Assembly: GCA_014871385.1 (NCBI GenBank)
Contig: CM026426.1
Location: forward strand, 68,564,674 to 68,628,673
Source of the DNA: Ceratodon purpureus
Lineage: Eukaryota > Streptophyta > Bryopsida > Pseudoditrichales > Ditrichaceae
Length of the DNA: 64,000 nt
Reading direction: 5' to 3'
Part shown: one piece after another, positions 8,820-20,249 of the stretch
How positions within the stretch are numbered: position 1 is the stretch's first letter
How the letters are laid out: the number at the start of each line of letters is the position of its first letter
Program-made: the position numbers and the translations under genes
Notes under the pieces: model-generated
The model's input: only the letters and a program-made list of their open reading frames with translations
What the model was told of the DNA's origin: nothing
Database searches by the model: none

Positions 8820-11800
8820 ATAGCCACTCATCACGCTTTTTCATATATAATCTAAGTGGTTTTTAATCGATGGCCGTTCATTGACTATAATTGAGCACTC
8901 TTTTGGTACTCACAAGTGTTTGATGGTGATATATTTGGTTAGGAAAGAAAACCCTAATGGTGAAGTTCCACCATTTCTTTTTGTTTTATATGAGAGGCTT
9001 GAACTTGCTGCTGAAACTATCAAGTTGTATGTAGATAGACATCTCACAAACCTCATAAGTGTGTATTCCTTATCAATTGAATTAAGGAAACTTAATCTTT
9101 TTAGTGGAGCACAAGTGAAAACTGTTATTTATGTCTAGGCTCTTGCTGATCACATCATTGTTGAATATGACATTGGCATGGACATCAAAGCATCAAGAGG
9201 TACCTTGTAGTCTCCATTTGATATAATATTATATGATTGTTTGAAACTTTTTTTCTTCAATTGCTCATGTCTTATTTATGCTTCAGATGTATTCATTTAT
9301 ATTTGTAAAAGCACCATCCAAGACTTCTATGCCTTCACCCAAGATGAAGCGCTTTCTTGACAATGAACTCAAGAAGAAAATAACTCTAAAGCGCTCTTGT
9401 AGCTAAGTCCATACTACTAATTTTAAAAATTCTTAGCAATTTCTAATTGCCTTCACCCTTATTCCTAGATGTCTTATTGTTGTTTTGTTGCACGCAGGGG
9501 TCAAAAGTCTTGCAGTCTTAAAGCATCCTTTCAAAGCATCTCAAAAGGATAAGAAGCCCTACTCATTCTCCAGAGCTTCATTACCATGCCGAGATTCTTG
9601 CACATATATACGTGGCGGCTTTATCACCTTTCTCTTCTCCACAACAACCTACTGTTAATTGTATTGTAGAGAAGTACTTTGTAATTTTTATAGAAGTTGA
9701 TAACATGGTATTATCTAGTGACAATAACTCCGTGCATGGATGGATTTGAGCAACTAGTGATGACAAATATATCTACTTGATCAGTCATGCAATCTCTACA
9801 AAGATGTGTTTTCAATTATTCTATTTTAATTTATTTGCATCTTTGATATCTAGATTATGCATCATGATGTTGGAGATATATTGATATATGTTCATGGTAG
9901 TGCATCATATTTTTTAGTATATCAAAAGCAGACATTGCAAACAATTTAAACATATTAGAATCAATGTCATAGTTACAAACTTTGTCACATGCAGCCTTTT
10001 GAACAAATCAGCTATCTAGAAATTATTACACATCCATTGATATATAAGAATCAACCATAGTTCCACTTGGCTAAATCAAGCATTCAAAACTTTCAACAAT
10101 CCTTAGCTCATATGACCACAATTATCGATTACATATGCTTACAATACATATTGGCTAAACTACATTCCAGAGCACTCCGCATTTTTCCTTTGAGTACAAC
10201 ACATTGGCCTGGAAATACATACGCAGGAAAAGAGTGACTTCATGTCGGACAATGCTTCATGGCCATTTCACTACAAACAATAAATCTAGTCGTCCTCATC
10301 AATATAGAGTATCAAAACTTTTGCTGCAAAATTTAGGATATTTTTTTTATGAATTTCCAAAAATGTATTCTATGGTGATAGGCCCCCTTTTTAGCATGAT
10401 TGAATAAATTTGATAAAAAAATCCAAAAAAAAGTCTAAAAAAATAAATTTTCCTACTCATTACTCACTGCTCACCGCTCACTGCTCACAAGATAGCATTC
10501 CCGCATTCTTAACAATTAATTGTCCCTGAATTTGAAAATCACCATGCTCTAACACACTGAGTATAGTAAGACCATCCAATTTTTCTATGCCTATAAGTTA
10601 TTTACGACTTAAAGTTCCCACTTCAGAGCTAATAAATCTCAATGTAAGCACTCTTGATAAGTTCAACTATAGGATCATAAAACTAATTTGATATACAATT
10701 CATATTTCAAATTTGAAGTATTGATTTTTCCTCATTTAGCAGATCAAAATTAGCAAAGAGTGTTCAAATATTTTCCAACTACCATTGAAACTTCGTTTTG
10801 CCAAACTTTGAAGCTCGACTTTGGAAAATTGATGTTTATCAATCTTACTTGGATCAATTGGCATTTTGGATAGCAATTTTTTTAATGATAGTATATTACC
10901 AAGACTATTTAAATATACTATATATAGAAACTTGAATTGAATATCAAAATTAAAAATAATTGTGGTTTCTAAACATTATATCTTCTTCTTATGAAAGTTG
11001 GCTTCCCTCAAAGCTCCGTAATATTGTTTATATTCAATAAAATTTTGAAAATAGAAGAATAAATTTTGAATTTTCTTTTAAAGTGAGCAAAATTCCTAAA
11101 ATTCAAAGTAGATTTTAAAAAGCTTTACAAATTGAAGTGAGTGAGTAAGATTATATGTAATGTAAACTCATAGTATGTAAGTCATATATTAAATATCTTC
11201 ATGAATAACTCTTTTTCTTTCACAAATGCTATATTACAAGTGAATTTTAGTCCAATAATTGGGTATGATTTCAAGAAGATGGGTCATGATTTCAATAAAT
11301 CTATAATATTACAAAGTACACTAGAATAGTCTTTATAAGACTATAAGGTCAAAAATAGTCCTCTAATGAATTTTGTAGGATTGCGGGAATTCTTTTCTTT
11401 TTTGGAATGTTCAGTGAAGGTAAATATTTATAAGATGTTTTAAATATGATTTGTATAAATTTTGAAAGGATTATGATGTCTTTAAGATTTTAGCCTAGAT
11501 CAGGGCACACTGGCAGGTCTAAAGAAATTCTAAAATCGTTTTTCTTAATAATCTAACAATAAAAATCATATTTTGGATGTTTTTATGAATAAATGAAACT
11601 TTTATTCGTTCCATTTTTATGAGTCAAGCATATGTCATAAAAAGTCATGTTAAGTGAATGCTTACAAAAATATCACTCGGATTTATTTTGAAGTTTCATC
11701 TTCAGCTCAATTTCAAAATATCTTTAAAAGTAAAAGATTGAAAAGGTTACGATTAATTCCTACATTATCTTCATCATAGGAATTAAGAGTGTTGTATTTT

Positions 11801-12211
11801 GACTTTTTCTATCATTTTATACTTCTGACTACCTCATAATTTTTTAGGAGATAACGAGTTTTTTTTTTTTTTTTTTTTTTTTTTGCCTAAATTATCAACT
11901 GATGTACTTTTGACAATACCAATCTCCTCATCTAAGAACACATAGCCATATTTAAAAAAGTTTAGAAACAATTGATTTTTCAGCTTTAAGAAAGATTGAA
12001 AAAAACTTGTATTGAAGTTAGTGGAGTCAATGATCTTGCAAAATCATTTGATTCTAACTCTAAACTTTATAAACGCAGTCTTTTGCTATGGGAAATGAAG
12101 TTTTTTGCTATGTTAAACAAAAAATCCTACACTTAAATTTATTTGAGAGTTTGATAATGTCAAATGAAATAGCTTGCTTTATGAAAAAACAATCTATCTT
12201 ACAATTGAGCA
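8820..12211. other. AT-rich stretch, no gene recognised
   Basis: A short plus-strand frame at 8881-9138 (peptide containing PPFLFVLYERLELAAETI) and a few loosely coding-like segments up to 9400 could be remnants of a transposon protein, but I do not recognise one. From 9.4 to 12.2 kb the sequence is AT-rich with poly-T (25 T near 11861-11884) and a ctcactg microrepeat at 10455-10487. No RNA gene seen. Confidence 0.4.
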
Positions 12212-12447
12212 CATGGTTGTCATAACAAACCGACCGCCCGTTAGTCCGTTAGTCCGTCATGGTGACAAGACACACCCAAATTTCTGTCTGATAAGGACGT
12301 TGACCAGTTGACTCATGGTAAGGATAAAACGAATTAACCTAGCGCTGACTTTCGCGTGCGCGAGAAAACGGACGAGTGCAAAAAAATATATATATATTTT
12401 TATTTTTTATTTTTTATTTTTTTTTTTAAAAAAATTTATAATTTTTT

Positions 12448-12740
12448 GCACTCGCCCGTATGCTCGCGCCCGTCCGCACTCGCCCGATAGCTCGCGCCGG
12501 ACTTCCACCAAGTTGTTGTTCATTTCATTTTGGAGCTACTTCTTCCTTCGCACTCGCCCGTATGCTTGCGCCCGTCCGCACTCGCCCGATAGCGCGCACC
12601 GGACTTCCACCAAGTTGGTGTTCATTCCATTTTGGTGCTACTTCTTCCTTTGCACTCGCCCGTATGCTCGCGCCTGAGTACTCGCGCCCGATAGCTCGCA
12701 CCGGACTTCCACCAAGAAGTTGTTCATTGCAATTTTATGC
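12448..12740. repeat. 102-bp tandem repeat, about 2.9 units
   Basis: Units start at 12448, 12550 and 12652 with gcactcgcccgtatgc and contain ggacttccaccaag and ttcattt(c)attttgg blocks. The period is 102 bp, divisible by three, which explains the long spurious open frames. Single related units occur at about 13930 and 13870 in the same element. Confidence 0.85.
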
Positions 12741-13084
12741 ACAAATAATTGTTGCTAGACCAAGGAGCTCAATTGCTCAGTATGCAATGTGATGGAGATC
12801 GATGAGTGATGAGAACATTTTTGTAATATGATATTGGAATAAAAATAGTAGCAAAAGGCATAGATAATTAGATTAGTAGAAGATTTTGGAGTTAGTTTAA
12901 TTTTGTTTAAACTAGAGCATTTTGTGTACATTTCCACTATCTTCGCGTTGATTAAATCAAAATTTATTTAAACTTCAATTCATTTTTGACTATGTTGTTC
13001 ATCACACTTGATGGCTTTTTATCTATGACTTTTTTTCATATTTCTCCCATTCTATCCCTTTATTTGTTGATTTTTCTATTCTTC

Positions 13085-13660
13085 TTCCATTCTATCTTCT
13101 TGTTTTCCTTTTCTTCTATTTCCAGTGGATGATGTATTTATTTATTTTATTAGCCTTCCATTGGTCTTACATTCTATCTTTTATTTTTATGTATTAAAAT
13201 ATCCAATTGTCTTCCATTCTATCATCTCATCCCTTTTAACTTCATTATAATTCCATTCTATCTTCTTTTTTTCCTTTTCTTCCATTCTTAGTCTATCATG
13301 TATTTATTTATTTGTTTATTCTTCCATTGGTCTCACATTCTATCTTTTAAATTTATGTATTTCTTCCAATTGTCTTCCATTTATTATCTCATCCGTTTTA
13401 ACTTTATTATAATTCCATTCTATCTTCTCGTTTTTTTTTCTTCCATTCTTAGTTTATCATGTATTTATTTATTTGTTTATTCTTCCATTAGTCACCCATT
13501 CCATCTTTTATTTCTATCTATTTTTCTAATTGTCTTCTATTCTATCATCTTGTTCTTTTTAAGTTCATTACTATTCCATTCTATCTTCTTGTTTTCTTTT
13601 TCTTCCATTCTTAGTCTATCATGTATTTATTTTATCATTCCCATTCTATGATGTATTTCT
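13085..13660. repeat. Pyrimidine-rich tandem repeat, about 162 bp x 4
   Basis: The block ttccattctatcttct recurs at 13085, 13251, 13413 and 13574 (periods 166, 162, 161). Each unit also carries cttagtctatcatgtattta and cattctatctttta blocks. The hydrophobic open frames seen here are translations of this array. Confidence 0.78.
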
Positions 13661-14162
13661 TTTTCCTATATTTGTAATGTGAACTTATTGTATGTGCCAA
13701 TTGAATGAAACATGGTAAATGAATTCAAGAATAACATGAATATAAGTTATTTACATATTTAATTAATGAATGCAATCATGAACGAAATATAAAACTATAT
13801 TTAACAGGAATAACTTTAATAGTACAAAAAATCAAGATTCAAATCATAAAAGAACATATCTACATGAATTTTGGAAGTTCGGTTTCATTTCATTTTTGTG
13901 CTGGTTTTTTCTATGCTCACCGACATGCACGCACCCAACTTCCACCAAGAAGTTGTTCATTTCATTTTGGTGCTTGATTATTTCCTGTGTGCATGCCTAC
14001 ATGCACATGCCCAAAGGAGGAACTATCACCAAAATGAAATGAACAATTTCTTTGTGAAAGTCTTGCGCAAGCTCTTGGGCGCGTGCGAATGAGCGTGAGC
14101 ATTCAGGCGCGAGCACCAAAAACAAAAAAAATAAAAAATAAAAATAAAAATAATAAAATAAA

Positions 14163-14198
<36 letters not shown>

Positions 14199-14867
14199 TT
14201 TTTATTTTTATTTTTTTGCCCGCACGCGCCCAAGTGCTTGCGCGCGTGCCTACGGGCGCAAGCAGGCGCGACGACGGGCGCCATCTCATGGTAAACAGTA
14301 GTAAACTTTAAGGATAGTAATTTTACTCCCGTGCGGGAGCTCGTCCAATAAGCGCGTCCGATAGTTAGGTAAAAAATCGTCCGTCACGTCCGTTACGTGA
14401 CAAGACAAAAATTTTATGCCCCGTCCGTCTATTATGATAACCCTGATTGAGCATGGTTTGTCTCACTCAACGGTTCCATGGTCGAATCCGTCGAGGACAC
14501 ATATAAAGATGTGGTCGATGTGCTCAACGACACGGGTCCCACTAGTAAATGATAATTCTGAAGGAAAAACAATTTTAGCCCTTAAAGGCTCAAATTACAA
14601 AAGTATTGACTTTCAGAGTTTAAATTCCTGTAAACAGTTGAATTTGGATTCCAAAATTTCCAAGACTATAGTCTTTTCCTTGGACAAAAAAGGATACAAA
14701 GCTCCATGAGTTTTCTATTTCTAATACAAAACTCCAACTCCTTGCTTTCTAACCCAATGTTTTTCATTCTTTTAAAGAAATCTGGCCCCAACTCGGATAC
14801 AAAACATTTCTCACCAACAAAATGTTACTCAGATGCAAAATGCTTCTCGGATACAAAAATGTTTCTT

Positions 14868-15603
14868 GGTGTAAGCACGGTAAAGTAGACTACAAAGTGA
14901 CACATATGATTATTTGGAAGTGATTATGAAGTGTGCTATTTTTCAAAGCTCAAATCTGATTTTGAACATTTTGGTGTAGTTTTTGAGCATTTTAGTCATG
15001 TTTTTGGGTGTCACAAGGTTTCTTGTATGCATCTTTGTGAAGAAAAGATCTTCAATTGAAACTTAATTTGACCACTAATTCTAAATCATGAAAATGAACT
15101 TTTTCAAAGTCTTAATTTCTTCATTTAATGCCCTCTATTGTCTTTAGAGGATGTTTTTTTCAATTTTAAAAACAATGTTCGGTGTAAAAAAGTGACAAAA
15201 AGTATCGCGGGAAAGACCCTCCTAAAAACATCCTTGCGGTACTTTTGGAATCCTAAATCAAACAATCAGTATATGAATTGCCTATTTTAGAATATATCTT
15301 AAACATACAGAGGGCGTCACTTCATCAAAAGTGATTTTTAGATAGTTTTTGATTCTTTTATAGCCACTTTTTCAAATGTCTGCATTCACTTTGCTTGGGT
15401 TTGAAGCCCTCATACAATAACTTTAAACTGTCTACTTTGCATGAAACTTTTCCAAGTTGTACAAAAACAAGTTGAGAATCTATATTAGCAAAAAAAATTG
15501 ACTTTAATTACATCAATTCATCATTTTTGTGCAGTTTTTACAAAAGGGCTGAAATTGACAAATAGATAAGCACTTTTTTGGTACACTTTACCATGCTTAC
15601 ACC
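14868..15603. mobile_element. 736-bp inverted-repeat element (MITE-like)
   Basis: The left end ggtgtaagcacggtaaagt (14868-14886) is matched in inverted orientation at 15585-15603, where the complement reads ggtgtaagcatggtaaagt. The interior has no coding sequence. A weaker relic of the same end is visible at 4065-4100 (tggtacactttattgtgctt). The target duplication is not clear, so the superfamily is open. Confidence 0.6.
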
Positions 15604-16400
15604 CTTCTCGGCACAACCTGAGGGGCATGAAAAGCCGCTCTCGTTCCTCCGAAAAGGCCTTGGGCCTAGGCAGCTGTGTAGACATAGAAATCACTGCAAC
15701 ACTATTTGGGCTCTTAGGAATCGCCCAAAAACTAGGCGGCATCTTGGCACCCCAATGTCCTCTACTCTACCCAATGAGATACTCGATGGACTGAGCAAAG
15801 AAGATGGCGATATGCCCAATGCCGAATTCTGAACTGTAGCCACAACCTGGAGGCACTAGAATCGGAACTAGAACTAAATTTGTAATGAGCATTTCCTAGG
15901 CCTGCATTGCTGGCATTCTAACTCATGCTCTCATTCGGAGGCTTCTCAGCTTTGACTTGTGTCACTAGAGTTTAGCTCTTGCAATAGGCTCGTGTTGTTA
16001 CATCTGATTCAAAGATGATGATAAGAAGAATGATGTCTAACTAGCTTGCAGGATCTCTAGTTGCTTAATAGCAGTGGCTCTACCAGAAGCTCATTCAACA
16101 CCTTTCGTGATGATCGACAACGCTCACCGGGGTGCCTGGGCGATGCAACCAGCTCCTACATGAACCTCGACTAAAAGTAGACGGAGTCGCTCATAACAAG
16201 TGGTGTAGCGTTGTGGAATATTGGCGAACGATTTCGGGGCGATGTTTAAGGTGCAAGTTTCGAGTAGAGCAGTAAATGCGAGTCATTTGTGTAGATTTTG
16301 TCTACTTGTCAGAGTTTGCATTCTGCTGTGAGAGCCTCAACCAGGATAACTTGGGCCACACTGCCATGCTGCCCATGGTATACCACTGGGTTGGTGGCAT
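15604..16400. other. No gene recognised
   Basis: Mixed sequence, GC rising towards the membrane-protein relic. No motif-bearing frame, RNA gene or repeat was seen. Confidence 0.35.
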
Positions 16401-16403
16401 CCA

Positions 16404-17163
16404 TCATGGACTGAACCACCCATCTGCATACCCAGTGCTCTGCACCCGTGGCCAGCTGCTAATCATCACACAAAACTTATGGATTCCAAGCATGCAAGGC
16501 GCCACCACCGCCACCGTGGCGAATGCCGCGAACCACCGAGGGTCCCTGCCCAGCGCGGAGAGCAACACAATCATCCCGAAGATCCCCGCATACGGCAGCG
16601 AGACGCTATAGAACAAGTCTTACGACCCCGCACCCTGCAAACTTGAGCTCGTGGCCGGAACGAACAGGTAGATGAAGCACTGGACCCACATGAAGGTGCT
16701 GACACCGCACCACAGCAGCAGAAACTCGCGCTCGCGCTGCCTGGCAGGCGCGTCCACAAGCTAAACCGCGCGGCAGACGTTGTAGACCGTGACCATCACG
16801 TAGACGGGCACGTTCAGGAGGCGCGTCCCGGGGATCTTACGCAGGAGCGGGAGGTTGGAGGCGCTGTGCAGGATGGTGGCGGCGGCGAGCGTCGTGGCGG
16901 CCCAAGCTGGTACGGTGGGAGCCCATTCCGCTTGCAAAGCGAGCTAGAGCGCGCTCTCGCCGCAGATTACAATGTTGCCGCACAGAACGTGGAAGGCCAT
17001 GACGACGATGCTGGTGGAATGAACGTGGTGGCGGGTAGCCGGGTAAGAGCCGGAGACGAATCTCTCAGGGGCGGCGAGGAAAACGTAGCTCATGTCCGCC
17101 ACGAAGACTGCCCACGGGAAGCTGGTAATGTCCATGATTGCCTCGTGAGCCATCGCGCGCAGA
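16404..17163 (-). pseudogene. Multi-stop relic of a membrane protein
   Basis: One minus-strand frame is coherent for about 250 codons and ends in TGA at 16404. It contains several hydrophobic segments (around STSIVVMAFHVLCGNIVI, FLLLWCGVSTFMWVQCFIYL, YAGIFGMIVLLSAL and FAAFATVAVVAPCMLG), so the parent was a multi-span membrane protein. The frame is broken only by three stops: TAG near 16942, TAG near 16762 and TAA near 16620. Each is one C-to-T change from a Gln codon. The DNA is much more GC-rich than its surroundings. I do not recognise the family. A TTAA-flanked MITE lies at the 5' edge, at 17164, just upstream of MAHEAIMDITSF, and may have cut the gene. I read this as a young pseudogene. 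Confidence 0.55.
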
Positions 17164-17590
17164 TTAAGGTAGAAGCACCCATTTCCAATAGCACCTCCAC
17201 AACCAACCTGTAGATGTCCTCACAACCAACTTGTAGTTGTCTCTAAAACCGCAAATTGGCTGTTAGACCACTCAATTTAAACTAATTTAAATTGACCAAT
17301 CAAAAAGCTCAATAACACTTAAAAAGCTGGTGGTTTTGGGTACACTCATGAGTGGAAATTAGTACCAACTAGGTGTGACAATGGAAAAGTCTACAAATCG
17401 GTTTTTGGTCACGAAGTACTTTTGTGTTTAAAAATTTGTATCTATTTCAATATTGGGAAGAAAATTTTGAAAAAAATTGCATTCTATGAGAAACCTATTT
17501 TTCTACACGTGAAAAATACACCCCAAAAATAATCCTGAAAAAAAGGGCTCAAAATCCTTAAGTTGTTGGTTATAGGTGCTTCTACCTTAA
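17164..17590. mobile_element. TTAA-flanked MITE, copy 1
   Basis: TTAA plus GGTAGAAGCACC at the left, and GGTGCTTCTACC plus TTAA at the right: perfect 12-bp terminal inverted repeats and a TTAA duplication, as in piggyBac-type elements. The interior is non-coding. A second copy in opposite orientation is at 50838-51240, with long matching blocks such as ccactcatgagtg, gtgacaatgg and tttctacacgtg. The element lies against the 5' edge of the membrane-protein relic. Confidence 0.85.
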
Positions 17591-17926
17591 CTTACTTTGA
17601 TACCAATTCAAGGACTGAAGGGGCGTTCACTACTTGCAAATGATACCTAGATGATATTCAAGTGCAGCCCGCCGAGATGGAAGTGTCTGATACTGTAACT
17701 CAGTCGAGGACCATATATATATATATAGTGATCTCCGTTCACTGTCTGATAGTGTCAACAAGTACCACCACTCTGAGAATTCGGTAAGTAATGGACATGG
17801 TTCCGACAATCGGCAGCAACGCTTGCACGAGGTTTAGCAAGTTGATCTAGGTGGGCCTTCCTTGTGTTGTTGATTATGGTAAGCAAGTTGGTCTGGTTTC
17901 AATTACAATTTAATTTGACATACTTG

Positions 17927-18178
17927 AGTTATTTGTAAAGGCATCCAGTCTTTTGTCCTCCTTTTTTCATGGACAAGAGCTAGTACCATTCCTCCTCCTC
18001 TTCACGGTCCTACCCTTCTACCCAATTCTTCTCCCTCCCTCCAAATTATTATGAATAAAAATTTCAGTCTATCTAGTATTCTATTCTGGGTCTACAGTGA
18101 GATCATGCCGATCCGGTCCTTTCCAAATTACAGGTCAAAAACTCAGGTTTTGAAGGACTTTACAAGTAAATCTATTGG
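17927..18178 (+). repeat. Dispersed repeat, copy 1
   Basis: This segment reappears inverted at 32665-32890. Shared blocks include gtcctccttttttcatgga, attcttctccctccctccaa, tccaaattacaggtcaaaaa and ctcaggttttgaaggacttt. The short open frame spanning it is therefore repeat translation. The termini are not resolved. Confidence 0.8.
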
Positions 18179-18488
18179 ACAGAGAAAGTGTACTAGAGAT
18201 GAAGCAAGATCATTTTGTGCTCAATTTGGACTATTACCTGTCCGAAATAATATCACTGATACATTCTATGCAACTGAGGGATTGTAATCATGGAGAGAAA
18301 AAACTAGTATGCCAGTTGCAAAGTTAAGTGTGGAGCTGGTCATGCATATCGTCTTCTCCGAAAATGTCAGCGGCTTCTTTCCTCTAAGTGTCAGAGAATG
18401 TAAAAGAGACCACTAGCACTTTGGAAACATACCATATTATTCTATTTCTGCCAAGAAATACTTGTAGCATGGAAATGGTCCTTCTAGC

Positions 18489-19870
18489 CGAGGCCGATTT
18501 TTCACAAAGTTTTATCCCGTCCAAGTCCAAAAACCTCGAATTGAAAGGCCAAAAAAAATAAATAGAACCCGTCCCAAAACCGGTAATCTCAAAATCAACC
18601 CGACCATGGAAAGGTTAAAAAAAAACAACCCGTCCCAAAATCGGTTCAAAAATATAGTACTCGTTTCGTAGTATCTGTAAATTTTTTACTAAAAAAAAAA
18701 TAAGAAAAAAAAAAACAAAAAAAAAACCAAAAAAAACCACAAGCTCAAAGCCACAAAGACTGGCTTTCAAGCCGAGCTTCTTGGCGTGGCCCTAACCCGG
18801 CTCCGAAGCCCGACCCCATGGCCCGACCCGGCCTGGCTCCAAAGCCGGCACAGACTGCCTGTCGTAGACAACAAGCAGGCTGTCTGTGAGCACGTTGAGA
18901 GCAGCGTAGGGCTAATTTTGGAGCATGGCTTATTTCAAGTTCCAAGGGGACTTCTTCAGTTGTTTTCTTTGAGCAGGTTGTAGCCTGAGGAGGAGGTATG
19001 TTTGTTAATAATTTATTATTTTATCTTTTTTCAAGTGTTAAACAAGTAATGTGTAGAAGAAATCAACATAGAGGTTATTTAGGGTTTTTGTGAATCATGT
19101 GAATGGTGATTGATGTGTATTGAATATGCATTGCTGTTATGAAGCATGGAAGTTTGCAGGTACAACTCCATAATGGTCCATCAATTGACTTGGTTTGAGT
19201 AACTTGTGGAGGAAGTTATGGTAATTCCTGTGAGCACAGAAATATGTGAGAGGGGTTTTTCTAAACAAAACCTAATCAAGAGTCATCTCCGTACTAGCTT
19301 GAAGTTGGAGATTTTAGAATCTAGATGCTTTGATGCGCATTTCATGTGCAAATATTCCAGTTGAAAACATCAATTGGAATGCAATGATGCTTGTTTGGAG
19401 AAACATGAAGGATAGGAGAATTCATCCACTTATTTGAATGGTAAATTCTTCATTTTTTTGTAAAAATCAAACATGTTTATATAAATTGAATTTTTATACA
19501 ATTGCTTAGATACCTTCAATTTAGATCTCTGACATTGTATTTAAAAGGTTCTAAATATTGTGGTTGACGAATCAATGTGTGCAGGTGAATCAAGCTCTTG
19601 AAGATTGGTATTTTGATTAAGTATTAGTGATTTGACTCTATTATGTTCACATTTACATGTCATATATGACATGATGTAATTGATATTTGCATCATTCATT
19701 TCTTGTGAAATAATTGTCAAAAAAATATATTTATTTTTAGTACCCGTCCAAAGTGAATTTGACACGTCCAAAAACCGGATCATTTCAGAGAACCCGTCCA
19801 CTGGAAATGTTTTTTTTTTTTCGAAACATGTCCCTGGACAGGTTAGGGACCTTGTGAAAAATCACCACTG
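18489..19870 (+). mobile_element. Decayed hAT transposon
   Basis: Imperfect terminal inverted repeats: left cgaggccgatttttcacaaa, right (inward) cagtggtgatttttcacaag, followed on both sides by a ccgtcca-rich subterminal region. The flanking 8-mers CTTCTAGC and CTTGTGGC differ at two positions and may be a decayed target duplication. The interior holds a hAT transposase C-terminal fragment at 19221-19437 on the plus strand and A-rich filler at 18670-18740. Confidence 0.6.
19221..19437 (+). pseudogene. hAT transposase C-terminal (dimerisation) fragment
   Basis: The plus strand reads VIPVSTEICERGFSKQNLIK and SHLRTSLKLEIL. After a one-base shift it continues with LMRISCANIPVEN and a WRNMKDRRIHPLI ending at TGA. 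The STxxCERxFSxxxxIK motif and the terminal WRNMKDRRI match the hAT-type C-terminal dimerisation domain. The catalytic core is absent. With one frameshift and no N-terminus this cannot encode an active enzyme. Confidence 0.75.
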
Positions 19871-19929
19871 CTTGTGGCCAATGCTCACATCTTGCCATTT
19901 GAGAACGTGCCAAACGAAGCCCAACTATT

Positions 19930-20244
19930 ATGAAAGAGGGGTCTTTCTATTTACCCCCATCAAGCGGTGCAGCCGCCCCGCTTGCGGGCAGGGGCAGTGC
20001 CCGATGGCAGTTGCTTCGATCCCCACGCGACGTTGTTCTCTTGGTTCCCCCACGGCCTCGTTCCCGATGGCCCGTGCCCGTTCTTTCTCGCCCCCGGCGC
20101 CCATGTAGACCCCGCACCCGGGCTCTCCTCCCCCGCTCGCCAAGATCGACCTCCAACTCCCCGACGAGACTTCTCATCCGACGTCCACACATCATCTAAA
20201 TGGGGTCATCTCTCTTACAAGGAGCAATTACAATGTCTGCTCTG
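19930..20244 (+). repeat. GC-rich dispersed repeat, copy 1
   Basis: About 310 bp, strongly GC-rich in an AT-rich setting, recurring inverted at 28272-28585. Shared blocks include ctatttacccccatcaa, cggtgcagccgccccgcttg and gagacttctcatccgac. The overlapping open frames on both strands come from its composition. It may be a SINE-like or other non-coding element. I could not find termini or a polymerase III promoter. Confidence 0.75.
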
Positions 20245-20249
20245 TGTCC

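Larger units (their letters stand above)
12212..14445. mobile_element. Non-autonomous hAT-type transposon with 8-bp target duplication
   Basis: The left end reads CATGGTTGTCATAACAAACC. The right end, read inwards on the other strand, is CAGGGTTATCATAATAGACG. Both continue into GGAC/CCGT-rich subterminal sequence. The element is flanked by the identical 8-mer ATTGAGCA at 12204-12211 and 14446-14453. An 8-bp duplication and CA-GGG termini are hallmarks of the hAT superfamily. Inside are no transposase motifs, only two tandem arrays (102-bp and about 162-bp units), AT-rich filler and (TTTA)n. It would need a transposase supplied from elsewhere. The solo end at 5230-5282 belongs to the same family. 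Confidence 0.82.

Noticed and set aside
12315-12792. Overlapping open frames of 110-120 codons
   Set aside because: They are translations of the 102-bp tandem repeat, whose length is a multiple of three and so keeps frames open.
13298-13651. Hydrophobic 117-codon frame that looks like a membrane protein
   Set aside because: It comes from the T-rich 162-bp tandem repeat inside the hAT element.
14470-14500. tRNA-like block (gtcgaatccg)
   Set aside because: No acceptor stem, D arm or anticodon arm could be folded around it.
16404-17163. Alternative genetic code with TAG and TAA as Gln
   Set aside because: INTS3 and BABAM1 have clean exons ending at standard stops and show no in-frame TAG or TAA, so the code is standard.
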